The notes below the pieces were generated by a model. The model was not told where the DNA came from, searched no databases, and saw nothing but the letters and a program-made list of their open reading frames with translations. Below are positions 12,306 to 23,629 of a stretch of DNA of 64,000 nt, in pieces; the first letter of the stretch is position 1; each line of letters begins with the position of its first letter. The DNA is from Siphonodentalium dalli (Eukaryota; Mollusca; Scaphopoda; Gadilida; Siphonodentaliidae), in contig CP136069.1 in assembly GCA_032622095.1 (NCBI GenBank), positions 202,352,690-202,416,689 of the forward strand. Reading direction: 5' to 3'. Position numbers and translations under genes: made by a program.

Positions 12306-13025
12306 ATGGCTGAAAATTACAATAAAGTGCGGGTTCTGGTGTTTGGCAGTAGCCATACAAAAAGATTGGCCACGGCCTTGTATGTACCCCTATACTGTGC
12401 GGGAAACAAGGCCGCCTATTGGAAGAAGGCTGGATCAGAACCATTCCAGATAAATTTCCGTGAAGCCTTGAAAATAAATGACAACAGAGTTTCCGTTCGA
12501 TTCTTCGGAATAAGTGGTTTATGTCTAAATAAAATCAGTGACTCAGCGATGCAAAGAATTAAGAGATTCATGCCGCAAATTATAGTAGTAATGGGAGGCG
12601 GAAACGATTTATCATCAAGCTCGCCTGATGAGGTTTTTAGGGACCTGAAGGCGGCCCTTTTAGACCTCATCAATGACTCAAACTCACAACTGCTGCGAAT
12701 CTTTGTTTGTGAAGCATTAGAACGGAAGAAAGTCAGACTTCCAGGAAAAGACAGAATAGACACGGAAGATCCTGAAACCGTAAATAGATATAACGATAAT
12801 GTAAAACAATTGAACTTGAAGCTCCGTGAACAGCTTCACAAAACAATAAGCACGGCTTACTTTTGGCCGCTGCGAAAATTAGCTGGTTTAATTCACAAAG
12901 AGCCCAAAGAAACTGTTCTAAGTTCGGACAAGGTACACTTAAATGAAAATGGATATAATCGATTGGGACGAAATGTGAAGTACGCGATTGTTGATGCATT
13001 AGATGAATTTCAATTAACCAATTAA
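12306..13025 (+). CDS. SGNH-hydrolase-like (GDSL-type) protein, single coding exon
   Basis: A 239-residue intact frame starts at ATG 12306 (context CAACTATGG), 19 nt after a strong splice acceptor. The N-terminal beta strand VRVLVFGSSH matches block I of SGNH hydrolases, with Ser16 in the nucleophile position of G-[DS]-S. Block III is GGGND with Asn100, and block V is DKVHLNENGYNRLG with Asp208 and His211. All catalytic positions thus seem present, so it may be an active esterase or lipase-fold enzyme; there is no signal peptide and it would be cytosolic. Related stand-alone SGNH domains occur in many invertebrates, and SGNH/esterase domains are also known in CR1-type LINE ORF1 and some tyrosine-recombinase retroelements. 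It could therefore be a host gene or a transposon cargo gene. No reverse transcriptase or integrase lies nearby. Substrate unknown. Confidence 0.8.
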   Translation: MAENYNKVRVLVFGSSHTKRLATALYVPLYCAGNKAAYWKKAGSEPFQINFREALKINDNRVSVRFFGISGLCLNKISDSAMQRIKRFMPQIIVVMGGGNDLSSSSPDEVFRDLKAALLDLINDSNSQLLRIFVCEALERKKVRLPGKDRIDTEDPETVNRYNDNVKQLNLKLREQLHKTISTAYFWPLRKLAGLIHKEPKETVLSSDKVHLNENGYNRLGRNVKYAIVDALDEFQLTN

Positions 13026-13032
13026 GGAAAAC

Positions 13033-13260
13033 ATGATTCTGAAGAAGCAGTTGTGTGTTGAGTGTAATTTATTGAGAAAGAAACTACGGTATGTAATCAA
13101 GCCGTGTTTTACTAATAACTTCCCGATCATTTTTAAAGAATTGATCAGCCAGGTTTACTTGTTTTCTAATCTTAATTGCTCTTATGTTTCGAAATGTTTA
13201 CAAGGCATTTCTTTTACAAAGATATGGAGGGTTGCAAATTACCCCATCCTAGTCATATAG
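13033..13260 (+). CDS. Small open frame after the SGNH gene, doubtful
   Basis: A 75-codon frame begins 7 nt after the SGNH stop. It encodes a cysteine-containing, basic and hydrophobic peptide (CVECNLLRKK, then a hydrophobic C-terminus VANYPILVI). No domain recognised. In a eukaryotic transcript it would lie in the 3' UTR, so translation is unlikely unless it is a second cistron or a frameshift extension. Listed for completeness only. Confidence 0.15.
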   Translation: MILKKQLCVECNLLRKKLRYVIKPCFTNNFPIIFKELISQVYLFSNLNCSYVSKCLQGISFTKIWRVANYPILVI

Positions 13261-13468
13261 CATTAGAGCTATAGATTAATTATGCAAATGAATTACAGTG
13301 GAAAATTATAGATCTCGCGTGAAAGCATTGATTGATCTCTGCCACCGGGCAGTGATTAAATATCAGGCGAGGTTAAGTATTCACAAACATTAGTTGAAAA
13401 TCCGAAGCGATAGGCGGGTCAAACATGGAGAATCACGCGTGGTTTATTATGTTGCCTAAGACCTCTAA

Positions 13469-14166
13469 CGATGGTATCAATATTTTGGGGGGACATCCCT
13501 CGTGAAAGTATTGATTCCATTGTTGGGTTCTGGACCTGGCCTATTGAAATATTTTACTCGAAATAAATTGTGTGTCGCACAACAAAACAGATAGCGAGGG
13601 CATCAATGTTCTGAGCGCGCAGACGCGTTAAAGTTATTGATCCCGGGCTAGGGTTGTTTTGTTTTATGCCGAAGGCGGAATTAAAGACATATTAAGTATC
13701 TTTCATATGGGTGAGAAATTTATAAGAATAACTATTTTCCTACCTGGTAATTGCTAGTTTAGATAAACATTTACCAGGGTGTTTCGCATAACTTTAAGGT
13801 GTTTAATGGCACTGTTTTAGAGCTGCATAAAATCTAACGATGGCATCAATATTTTGAACGAGCCTTCCTCGTTTAGGATGTTGATTCCATTGTTTAGTGT
13901 TATGCCAGCCGATGTAACGCGTTCTTACTTTCAGTGACGTAATGCGTTCTTACTTTCATTGTTTTAGAGATGTATACCATATAATAGCGATGGCATCAAT
14001 CTTTTGAACGGGCATTCCTCGTTTAAGATATTGACTCCATTGTATAGTTCTTATGTCGACCGATGTAATGAGTATCACTTGCTCTATTTTTACGGCCTGA
14101 AGAAATCTAACGATGGCATCAGTCTTTTGAACAAGCACTCCTTGTTCAAGAGAGCTGATTCCATTG
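13469..14166 (+). ncRNA. Tandem family of five covarying RNA hairpins
   Basis: Five units spaced about 124-245 bp apart each fold, on the plus strand, into a long hairpin: 13469-13522, 13593-13649, 13838-13892, 13988-14042 and 14111-14166. The clearest (13838-13892) has two 25-nt arms with 24 of 25 positions paired (G-U allowed) around a 5-nt loop CCTTC. The unit at 14111 pairs equally well with one bulged base, and the unit at 13988 pairs at 22 of 25. Between units, paired bases change together: third pair from the loop G-C to A-U, twelfth A-U to C-G, fourteenth A-U to G-C. The conserved arms read CGATGGCATCAA and TTGATTCCATTG. A diverged sixth unit lies near 14246-14291 and a half unit near 13310. 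They sit downstream of the SGNH gene in the same sense. Function unknown; structured 3' UTR repeats or a microRNA-like cluster are possible. Confidence 0.6.
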
Positions 14167-14291
14167 TTTGTTTCTTAAAATCCGGAAAGGTAATTAATTG
14201 ATTTAAATTAAGTTGCGTAGCCTAAATACGGCCAGAAATGACCTCGATATATGGAGCGTGCATTTCTCGCACGAATTATTAATACCATTGT

Positions 14292-15238
14292 TAAAATAGA
14301 TATTTTCACAATGCTGATAACATGGAAACATTCGTTGCGTTCAATCATTTCTAATAACAAGTTGCAACCTGCACAGAACCTATGTTCACTCAGGTTGAAT
14401 CAACTGAAGAAATCAATTCATGAATACCGGGTTTCCTGGAATGTATTTACAGTGTAGAACAAGAAGCAGGTGGGTTCTGTTCATTGTAATTTGATATATG
14501 TGTATATAGATGTACATAAACTTGTATGGCTACCTATATGTTAATAACCCTGAAATTTACTAACACCATGTTAACAATATCGTTTGGGGTGAATGCCATG
14601 AATTCATATGGCCCCCAAAACAGTAACTAGTCTGTTTAAAGTCGCTAAGATTATGCAGATTGATAAGCATCTGCCGGGACGAAATATAGAATAGATTTGC
14701 ATATAAAATTAATAAATGATAAGGGTTGCTCGAGCCCTGGCCGGGCGTTAAAGGCGCCGCCTTAATGAGGATTTTAGCACATGGTACCTGATAGCCTTTG
14801 AATCTGCGCAAAGTAATATAATGCCAGAATGTTACATGCTCATCAGCGTGCATTTTTATAATGAAAACAACTGGTTACCGGGTCACAAAGAAATGAATGT
14901 TAAGATCCGAAAATGTATATATAAATAGTATAATTTTTAGTTATAGGCACATCGGAGTGCGACCTTGTGAATGGCACAAGGGTTTTGTTGTGTTGTAATG
15001 GAAATAACGTTAATTGTGAGGAACCGGGACTGAAGAGGACAATAGACGTCACACAGTACAGGGTGCGTCTTATTCCTGGACCCGGGTGGTTCGATTTCCT
15101 GTAGTAAATAACAGGAAATATGAACATAATAGTAGGAAGTTGGAAAGGTAACAGAGTGTACACAAACGTGATGCTCACACCTTGCAATTGGAAATAATTT
15201 ATGTGGCCAGGTCGACGCCGAAGCCGGCACATTATTTC
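14292..15238. other. No recognisable gene
   Basis: Only short frames without domain support. Minus-strand frames at 14900-15307 continue into the TTCCGG repeat array and look like chance. Confidence 0.5.
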
Positions 15239-15435
15239 AGGTAAAGAATTTCTTACTTCCGGTAGCAAATCATTTCCGGTAACGGATCTATTACTTCCGG
15301 TAATCATTCTCTCGGTTCCGGTGACGAATCTATCACTTCCGGGAACGAATTCGTCACTTCCGGGAACGAATCATTTCCGGCAACGAATAGGTTGGTTCCG
15401 GGTACGAAACTATCAGTTCCGGGTACGAAATTGTG
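15239..15435 (+). repeat. Degenerate short tandem repeat rich in ETS-type TTCCGG motifs
   Basis: About ten TTCCGG cores occur in 200 bp, spaced at roughly 13-25 bp, in units of the type TTCCGGTAACGAATCT. Several read ACTTCCGGT or ACTTCCGGG, the reverse complement of the ETS/GABP consensus CCGGAAGT. Another pair of half-units lies near 15530. The array could be a degenerate minisatellite or a clustered binding site; no flanking gene was identified. Confidence 0.7.
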
Positions 15436-16451
15436 AGAGTTGGTTGCAAACAACAAATGGTGAGATATCTAGTTCTTGTTCCACTTTTAATAAGGATTAC
15501 TATTAACGCGATTGAAGTGAAAAGGGTATTTCCGGTTACGAAATACACTCTTTCACACGTGGAAGCTGTATAATCACAGGTGTACATGCCTCCATGTTAC
15601 ACTTAGCCTGACTTAGAATATTAAATGTCCCAGCTTTGAGAAATGGGATCTTGTGTATTTAATGGAGATATATGGATGCATATATATAGGTATGTAGTAT
15701 GCATAGCCATATGTATATATATGTATGTGTATGTATGTATACCTATAGATGGATATAAAGTTTACGTTATCTAAAAGTGATGCAGTTTAAAGATTTGTTT
15801 TTAACGGGCATAGTGCTTCAAGTATATAGATAAATCTTGTAAGTCAATAATGAAATGCAATAGCATGAATAGGGTCACTGTATTGTTGTACACAGCAACT
15901 AACTCTCATAAACAAAGAATTTATACAAATATATATGATTAAGTAGATATATATCTTAGGGTTACTTTAAACCGATTGTTCTTATTCAATGTTATTATAA
16001 TCACAAATCAAAATATATACGGGTTACTGAATTCATCCAACCAATCAATCAAAGTTGCCATTGCTGTCAACTGTTATATTCAACAACTGTTAAATCAAAT
16101 CCAAATGAGCTAAGCTTAACAATTCAAAGTTTTCTAGCATAGGCTAGCTTTGACTAGATGTCTTAAATTAAAGTTGCACGGGTCCTTCGAAATAAAGAGA
16201 TTGATATAAAGTTTACTTAAGTGCAACTAGAGACCAGCTTTAAGCTTAGAGCTTTTTACATCAAAAGTATCATATTCTTATAATTAATATTAATATACAC
16301 TTACAGTTCTATTCTTTAATTCGGGTTATACTTGATAATCCACCATATATTAAACTTAAACAAAGAGTGATTGATTGGTTGTTTTTAGGTATGATCGTTG
16401 ATCGCTGATTAGTTATTAATGTCTAATGATTATTGTTAGTTTGTAACTTTG
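15436..16451. other. AT-rich DNA without a recognisable gene
   Basis: TA/TG-rich simple sequence lies at about 15660-15760 (ATGTATATATATGTATGTG). No open frame of note. Confidence 0.5.
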
Positions 16452-16522
16452 ACTTTGCATCTCAAGATTAAATGTTCCTGATCAAAATTGTGTATCATTT
16501 CGTTTCCACACCAAATAGGTAA
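16452..16522 (+). repeat. Second copy of the SGNH first exon (71-bp direct repeat of 11789-11859)
   Basis: I can see no mismatch over 71 bp with 11789-11859. The match begins exactly at the predicted transcription start A and ends four bases into the intron (GTAA), after which the sequences differ. No TATA box stands 30 bp upstream of this copy. It could be an alternative first exon, a terminal repeat of a retroelement carrying the SGNH gene, or a local duplication. Confidence 0.85.
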
Positions 16523-17879
16523 AAAGAAGAAAAATCTAATTCCCCAAAGATACAACTGGTAGGGATTCGTAACGCGAATTTCGCCCTGCCACACTGTCTT
16601 GAAATGATTGTCTGTGTTAATGTTGAGATGCGATGTTAACCAGAGCTGTGTGATGCTTATGCATGATGTTTGAAAAAATGCTATGAAGACTTATACAGGT
16701 AATATGAACTTTCCATTGACCCTGCCCATCAAGAATGAGAATTCATTGACAGAGCCCATACTGCCAAAGCTAAATATATCAATTTAATGTCATAAGGCTC
16801 GAGGACTGTTACATTGAAATGGACCAACTATAACCCTCTGACAGCTATTTCCCATTTTTCAGGCGATTTCACAAGTTTCTAGGGCTATGTTTGAAGATTG
16901 GGGTTGTCGTCATTCCAGCCATATATTTTACAGGTATATTTGGATTGAGACATTTAACTTGACATTCAGCTAGGATTCCCGGAGGCGAGAGCCCATCATG
17001 TTAGGAACTGAATCACTGTTTTAGCTCCAAATTCATCGGGTGCAGGCACCCTTTATCCGTTGCACGCGAATATGTGGCGACTTGCTTTTTACGACTACTT
17101 TGTGGTGGGTTGCCAAGTGCGCAGTGAAGTGGGCTGGTTCTTAAGCGGATGGCAAAGTTTGATCAAGATGGCTACCGCGGATTGCACCCTATCTCCCGAT
17201 GATCAATAATTACTCACCGGCCATAGAATGGATGAACTTCATATTTTTCACACATAATAATCAATAATCAACAAAGATCTTGTCAGTATAAGCTATATGA
17301 TTGTCTCTGATAACCGACAATTTCTCGATTACTTTATATTTAAATTTTATTAACCGTACTTTTCTTCACGATGTTTTCTTACATTGCACCAAAATAGAAT
17401 TGACCGGAAGTGAACTCCCGCAATGAGTACGTCGTGAAAGATGACATATTTCGTCGGAATACTGTACTTTCCTAATTATAAATTTGTTTTTTTAATATAT
17501 AGGCTATTTGATTTTCGATTAATACAATATTATGAAACATGTAAATTTTCTATTTATGTGATTTGCGTAATAATACGACATCTTGTAATCTCGCTTTTGA
17601 CTATAGTAGTAATTCTAAACATAGAGTATCAACATTTTCATCTGTAAACAGCACAAAACTTCATAAATCGTGGGTAATCAAGCAATGAAATTAATTCCAA
17701 CAACTTAAACAAACTGTAAGCATCAATTTCACATCATACATTTGCCCGATTGAAGGATCGATTTGCTTTCTTGGCAGATTTTCATGTACCTGCCCCGAAT
17801 TCAAAAATGACAACATCAGGAACATGTGTTTACAATAGAACTATTGCGACTGGCTCCCCAAGGAAAACTGACTGTCAAG
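16523..17879. other. No recognisable gene
   Basis: The 68-codon frame at 17441-17647 is AT-rich and hydrophobic and looks random. Nothing else supported. Confidence 0.5.
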
Positions 17880-19060
17880 TTTTAGCGGACGTTTTTCAAT
17901 AAGTCGCCGATTGCCACCACACTTATACAAACTCATCCCCATGGTATGAGGAGTCTAATGGTGTGGCTTTTATCCGTCAAATGTGGCCTCATTGGAGTCA
18001 GGGTTGCATTGAAAGGAACAGGGGCACCACAATTGATACACGTTCTTATCCATGATACGAGGAATCTAATCGTGATTTAAAGACGCCATAGTGATGCTGT
18101 TTGTGTGAGAGATGGAGAGGGAGGGATTGGCACCAAATTTGATAAAAACATTGTTTAGTCGCCGATTATCACCAAACTTATAAACAATCATCTCCATGAT
18201 CTCAGGAGTGTAAGTGTGTGGTTTAAGGATGTCACAAGTGGGGCCATTCGAGTCAGTGGTATATAGAGATGAGAGGGGCACAAACAATTATATCTATATG
18301 TTTAGTGCCGATTTCCACCAGATTGATACATATTATTCTCCGTGATACGAGGAGTCTTATCGTGTGGTTTAGATACACCAAATTGGTGCCCTATGGGTAA
18401 GAGATATGGGGACCTTAAATTCGATACGAATTTGTATACTCGCCAATGTTTACCAATGTCATATATATGCATCTCTAATCTCGAATGAGTCTTAGTGTGT
18501 GAGCTTGAGTCCGAAATAGGGACGGGAGGGTCACCAAACTGATACAAAATATTGTAGTACCAATTACCATCAAATTCAGACACCTTCTTCTCAAATGATA
18601 CAAGAAATAAATAAAATCGTGCTATCTGTCTGTCTTTTGTCTGTCTGTGTGCGTTCTATATATAACTTCACGCGGTACAATCGAGATGGCACAAAGGCGT
18701 TCTAAGATGGGTAACTTTTTACAAGGAAGATAATGGTGCGGGTTAATTTTTTCTAAAATGACGCTGTTGGTGGGAGGGGAAATTTAAAACATATGGTGAA
18801 ATAGTTTTGTCGCTGATTTCCACCAAACAAATACATAATCACCTTCGCAATATGGCGTTGTTTGAGTCAGCGTTGCATCAACAATTGATTTAATAAACCA
18901 AATTCCACGAAATTCATACACGTTTTTCTCTAATGATATACCATGAATTAAATCACATTTGGTGTCGTTTGCGTCGCGGATGGCGAGCGGATATGCACTA
19001 TCATTGATAAGATTGCTATTCGCCGATATCCACATATAAGTTATAAACAGTCAACAGGCC
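17880..19060. repeat. Degenerate about 180-bp tandem repeats (Helitron-associated)
   Basis: Phrases recur in fixed order: AGTCGCCGAT, CACCAAACTTATACA, CTCCATGATACGAGGAGTCTAAT, GTGTGGTTTAAAGA, GAGTCAGGGTTGCAT, GGGGCACCA. Copies begin near 17900, 18155, 18300, 18440 and 18800. The same repeat resumes at 20085. Units are heavily diverged. A possible Helitron 5' start (TCTATATATAACTTCACG) lies at about 18656. Confidence 0.65.
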
Positions 19061-19384
19061 ATCTCCATATCATTTTAAGTAGTTGGGCGTTCACATTTCA
19101 CAATCCCGACATATGGTGACCCACATAAGTCACTTGAACAATTATATCTTCTCAACAGTCATATTTATATGGGAATGACAATCAAGGCATTCACACAATG
19201 AGCTAGCAAAACAGATAACTAGAAAAAGCATTGAACGTATATGTATCATTCTATTGAAGAGATACATATATTCGTGCAAACTGAGAGACCTCGAACCGTC
19301 AGAGGATTGCATATATATAATAAAACAAATTAGTCTGTTCCATTCATTACAGTTTCCACAAAAAGTTACAATTCGTCAAGAGAT

Positions 19385-19582
19385 ATGGAAGGCCTGTTCA
19401 AAAATAGTGGTCACAGTGTGCAGTCAAATATAGTTTCTTCTGATATACAAGAAAATGCAGTTAGTAGCTCAAGACTTTTCAGGATCCTACCAATTCTGAC
19501 ATCTGACAAGTGTTTTAGAACAGACTCATCGACTGACATAAACAACTCAAAATCTCGCTCTGTGCCTGGCACATGTAGCTGA
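19385..19582 (+). CDS. Small unassigned open frame, doubtful
   Basis: A 65-codon frame, serine-rich and hydrophilic (SSDIQENAVSSSRLF), has a TATA-like ATATATATAATAAAAC about 70 bp upstream. No family recognised and no splice or conservation evidence. It lies inside Helitron-related DNA, so it is probably not a gene. Confidence 0.12.
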   Translation: MEGLFKNSGHSVQSNIVSSDIQENAVSSSRLFRILPILTSDKCFRTDSSTDINNSKSRSVPGTCS

Positions 19583-19974
19583 TATATATATGCGCAGCAA
19601 CATTTCGTTTAAACTAAGAATATTTAGCCAATATATAGCACCATGCACAGAGGAGCACCTGGAAATTTCTTTGAAACATCTGTATCTTCATGGAGATATG
19701 ATAGACAGGTGTCCTCGAGATCTTAGTTAAACCCACTAGATTGATTGATACATCTCAATATGTAAAACCCAATTATCATCTGTTATGGAACTAATGTGTT
19801 TATGATGTCCACGTATCATAGTATAACATATAATGCATACGCAGTTGTAAATAAATAAATGATTCATTATTGGTGGAACGGATTAATCGCGATAAACAGA
19901 ATGACAATTGACAAGGTGAGCCACTACTTATATTCCATGACTGTAATAATCATGTTTTGTGATGCTATTTGAAT

Positions 19975-20081
19975 ATACAATTTATGAGAACATGTATAAC
20001 AAATTAAGCAAGAGCATTCTCTATTCCCAACAAATATCCACAGCATACATTAACCTGGGCAACGCCGGGTAACCCTGCTAG
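19975..20081 (+). mobile_element. Helitron 3' end
   Basis: The end reads CCTGGGCAACGCCGGGTAAC, a short GC-rich hairpin, then CCTGCTAG followed by T. A hairpin about 10 nt before CTAG with T as the next base is the Helitron 3' signature. Upstream, GCAAGAGCATTCTC and ATATCCACAGCA match the other two tails in the window. Confidence 0.8.
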
Positions 20082-20084
20082 TAA

Positions 20085-20830
20085 ATAATATCAGGAGTCT
20101 AATTGTGTGGTTTAAAGATGTCAAAAGTGGTGCCGCATGTGTCAGGAATAGGGAGGGGTGACAGACAAATGATACAAATATGTTTAGCGCTAATCTCCAC
20201 CAAATTTATACACGATCTTCTCAAATGATACGAGGAACAAATCGTGTGGCCTAACGACGCCACATTTTGTGCAAATATATTTCCCTGCATGTCTGACTGT
20301 GTTCGATATAATGTTATGGGGGACCATCTATATAGCAACAAGGGGTCTAAAACGTGTAACATTTTTTGAGGAAGATAATGGTAGGGGTTATACTTTTTTT
20401 TATAATGTCATGATATGGCGCCGTTCGAGCCAGGGTGCGCAGAGGGGAAGGGTTCCAAAATTGATATAAAACACTTTGCTCCGTTGTCCACCAAACTAAT
20501 AGATATTCATCTCCATGATACGATAAATATAATAGTGTTATTTAAAGACGCCAGATTTGAGATTTTTGGGTGAGAGATGGGGGTGGCACTGCAGTTGATG
20601 ATAATTTATATGTTTACTGGCCAATTACCAACAAACAAATACATATCATGTTATCGGGAGTCAAATGGGCGTTGTTTGGATTTGTCACAAGTGGCGCACG
20701 GAGAGGGGGCACCAACCCTGATACAAATATGTTGAACACTAATTTCCACAAATTTCATACTTGTTCTTCTCGAATGATACTACCTACCTACTACCTATGA
20801 TTGCCTTCATCTTTTAAAACAGACTCATAA
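20085..20830 (+). repeat. Further about 180-bp Helitron-associated repeats
   Basis: Same repeat family as 17880-19060 (ATCAGGAGTCTAATTGTGTGG at the start, CTCCATGATACGATAAATATAA near 20512). It begins directly after the first Helitron CTAG, so two related Helitrons are joined or nested. Confidence 0.6.
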
Positions 20831-20867
20831 TCCATGTATAAAAATCATTTTTGTTTTTGCCATTTGG

Positions 20868-20988
20868 GAATACAATTTATGATAACACGTGTCACACTTC
20901 GAGCAAGAGTATTCTATATTCCACCAAATGTCCACAGCGGAGGGTTTCACATCACTTTAACCTGGGCAACGCTGGGTAACACTGCTAG
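20868..20988 (+). mobile_element. Helitron 3' end, second copy
   Basis: GAGCAAGAGTATTC, then TTTCACATCACTTTAACC, hairpin CCTGGGCAACGCTGGGTAAC and terminal CTGCTAG followed by T. Nearly the same as the tail at 9714-9833 but with an intact CTAG. Confidence 0.8.
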
Positions 20989-23629
20989 TAATGTCAATAT
21001 ATCGTGTAATAATTTGTTAAGTTGTCAGTATTAGCACAACACTGTTCACCCCGCTGTGCATGGGCTCGGTCATCCGCCCGTGCGGTTGCAGACATTAACA
21101 GGTTCACCATGAATGTTTTAGTTTACTATTACACACAGTTTATACATTTCCATCACTTCAGAACTCACTATAATTATTGTCTGATTCACGAAGATATGTC
21201 AAAAAATTCACACAAACTGTTGTATGCATGCGCAGATAACATTGTCTCAGTTATTTCCGTTACTTTGAGTGGCTATTCAAGTCCCCCTCTTAAAACTTAT
21301 AAAGTTTACGGCGAACGCAATGAACTGAGTCGTTATTTGGTGGGAGAATCTGGATTCAGAATCCTAAGCCGATTACGGGGCGGGTCAAATCGAGATTACA
21401 CTGACTCTGGGTCAGATTTTGAAATCCACGTGGTTTCCGAAACTAAGTTTAATGTTCTCCCAGTGTCAAACATGGCTCATGTATTTGACGCAAGTATTAT
21501 TTGTATCTTATTTTTATAATGTTCATGTTTGTTGTGAAAGTTATGCTTTTCTTCTATGTGTATATACACCTAATTAGCTGACAATCCGACTTAATCGCAT
21601 CTTTTTTAAAAGTTACAGTGTGTTTATTAAGGAGGGAAAGCATTTCTAACAGCTCTAGATCTCCTGAATCAAATTCCGAAGACGTTGTGAAGAACACACG
21701 AAACTTGTTAGTTGTACATGGACGTGGCGAATGGGGTTGGTTTGTGGCGTCTCGAACCCCCGAACTTTGGTACAATTTCCTTAGCTGTACAGTCATTCAT
21801 ACGGGAGGCAAATCAGGATTCTTTTGACTAACTATTCCAAATAAAGATACGTACAAGCCAACAAACGCAACAAACAAACCTGATTTTAAACATACAAACT
21901 TATGACTAACCCAACCCAGGGGGTGACCGTTTATCTGTATATATATTCAACTTGTTTTTTGGGGTGTCTTAGTGGTGTCATGGTGGATATTTCCACGGGG
22001 GTGCAAATGGAATTCTGCCAAACTATGAATGTGATGTTTGGTTCAAGGGGGGTGCAGTTGGCCGGAAATCTGAAGGAGCACTCCTATGGAAAACCCCTAG
22101 CCACGTCCTTAGAACTTGCACGTGTGGGTACTTAATCAATAAATTGACTGACATTTCCACTTATATAGTCCTAAGATCCTAGAATAAACGTGTTTTCGAT
22201 TGGGAGAAGCAGTTCACGTGCGAAAATTCACAAAACATTTTACGAAACCCATTCTTTTTATTACAAATGGCAGTTCAGATAACAGATTCTGAAATTTCAG
22301 ACCCTGATTATAACAATTCAAACAGGCCAAACTGGAAAACAAAATAAATCTATAAGGCAGTTCATACACCAAATTGAAGGCAAGAAACATCCGATTCTAC
22401 ATAAATTAAATGGTTTTGGGCTTATTTGCGAAACAAATTTTTTAGGAGCAGGTGAATGTAGAATCACTTGTTGTAAATGAAAATATTATTAAATGACCTT
22501 GACCTTAGTGGACGATTTGACACAAATGCCTCTCCCCATTTATAGTGGCCAACCACTTGTATTCTCAACTTAGATACTAATATCAAACATAGTACCAATT
22601 AGTTTCACAGAAACTTGTATTTCCCGTTTTCTCCAATTTTCCAGATTCCATTGCCATGGAAGCCAGATTTATTACTCACCAGTATCCGGTAGTCCGGGCA
22701 CCACCACCAAAAGATTACCGTTTCTACAAAGACAATCATATACCAAATGTCATGCTTTAATGCGGCCAGTCGCGATTTTGTTGTTAATCCACTGGGCTAG
22801 AACCATATCGTTGCGCTATAAACCGAAATAGCTACGAGGTTTTTTTTGTTAGTAATAAACACCGTGCAAAGTTTCAATGGTAAATCACATAGATAAACGC
22901 GTGTTCCAGTTGTGGTCAATATCTTTATATATTGCCCAAGAAGCGTGGTCGAACATAGCACAACCGCACGTAGCCGATAAAGAGTATGCGCATCGGAAAG
23001 AAGTATAGAGGGACGCACCTGTTGTCTTTCCGCATCAAAAACTTCTCTAAATTGTTTTCAAATATGGCGTCCATATGTCCGTTCGTTGAATCTTCACCCT
23101 CTGGATCATTCGATAGTCGGCTGCGTCCCAAGAGATCAACTGTTCACGACAGACCCATGAGATCGTGGCGTTGCTATGGAACGTATCAGATAGGTCATCG
23201 AAGCACGTAATACTCAACACGTCCAATCGAAGCGTGGCCACTGTTTGATCCGTGAACGAATCACAGGCTCGTATACGATTGTCAGCGTTAGCAGTCATAT
23301 TCTGTACTAAAAACCCGAACATTGTCTCGCGTTATGGTTGCCGGTGGTATCGGTGTTCCTAATGGTCCTAGTGCACCTATTTCCACGAGAAAATCAAACA
23401 CCATGGCAACGAACAACATGAGCGTTGATGACAACAGTGACGTCATTACAAACACCATGTCTTTGGTTGACGAGTGTATTATAAATGTATATATATTGGT
23501 TCAGATTGTTGCCCAATATCAACGTCATAGCCATCAGCGAATACAGCAACAGCTATCGTGTGGTAAATCACCAATAGATACATAATGTTGGATGTTGATC
23601 AAATGTGAGTGTTTTGCCAAAGGTAATGA
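20989..23629. other. No confidently recognised gene
   Basis: The longest frame (21022-21519, plus, 165 codons) encodes no family I know and has no splice or promoter support. On the minus strand around 23330-23470 a frame includes a hydrophobic helix-like run (MTSLLSSTLMLFVAMVFDFL) and could be a membrane-protein exon, but no flanking exon was found. Neither is called as a gene. Confidence 0.4.

Noticed and set aside
16452-16522. Spliced-leader RNA gene
   Set aside because: No Sm-type site or compact hairpins after the donor-like GTAA, and no upstream TATA box. Kept only as one reading of the 71-bp repeat.
21022-21519. 165-codon plus-strand frame
   Set aside because: No family, no promoter or splice context; composition resembles surrounding non-coding DNA. 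Kept only as a remark.
23330-23470. Minus-strand hydrophobic segment as an exon of a membrane protein
   Set aside because: A single possible helix without matching neighbouring exons; cannot be supported.
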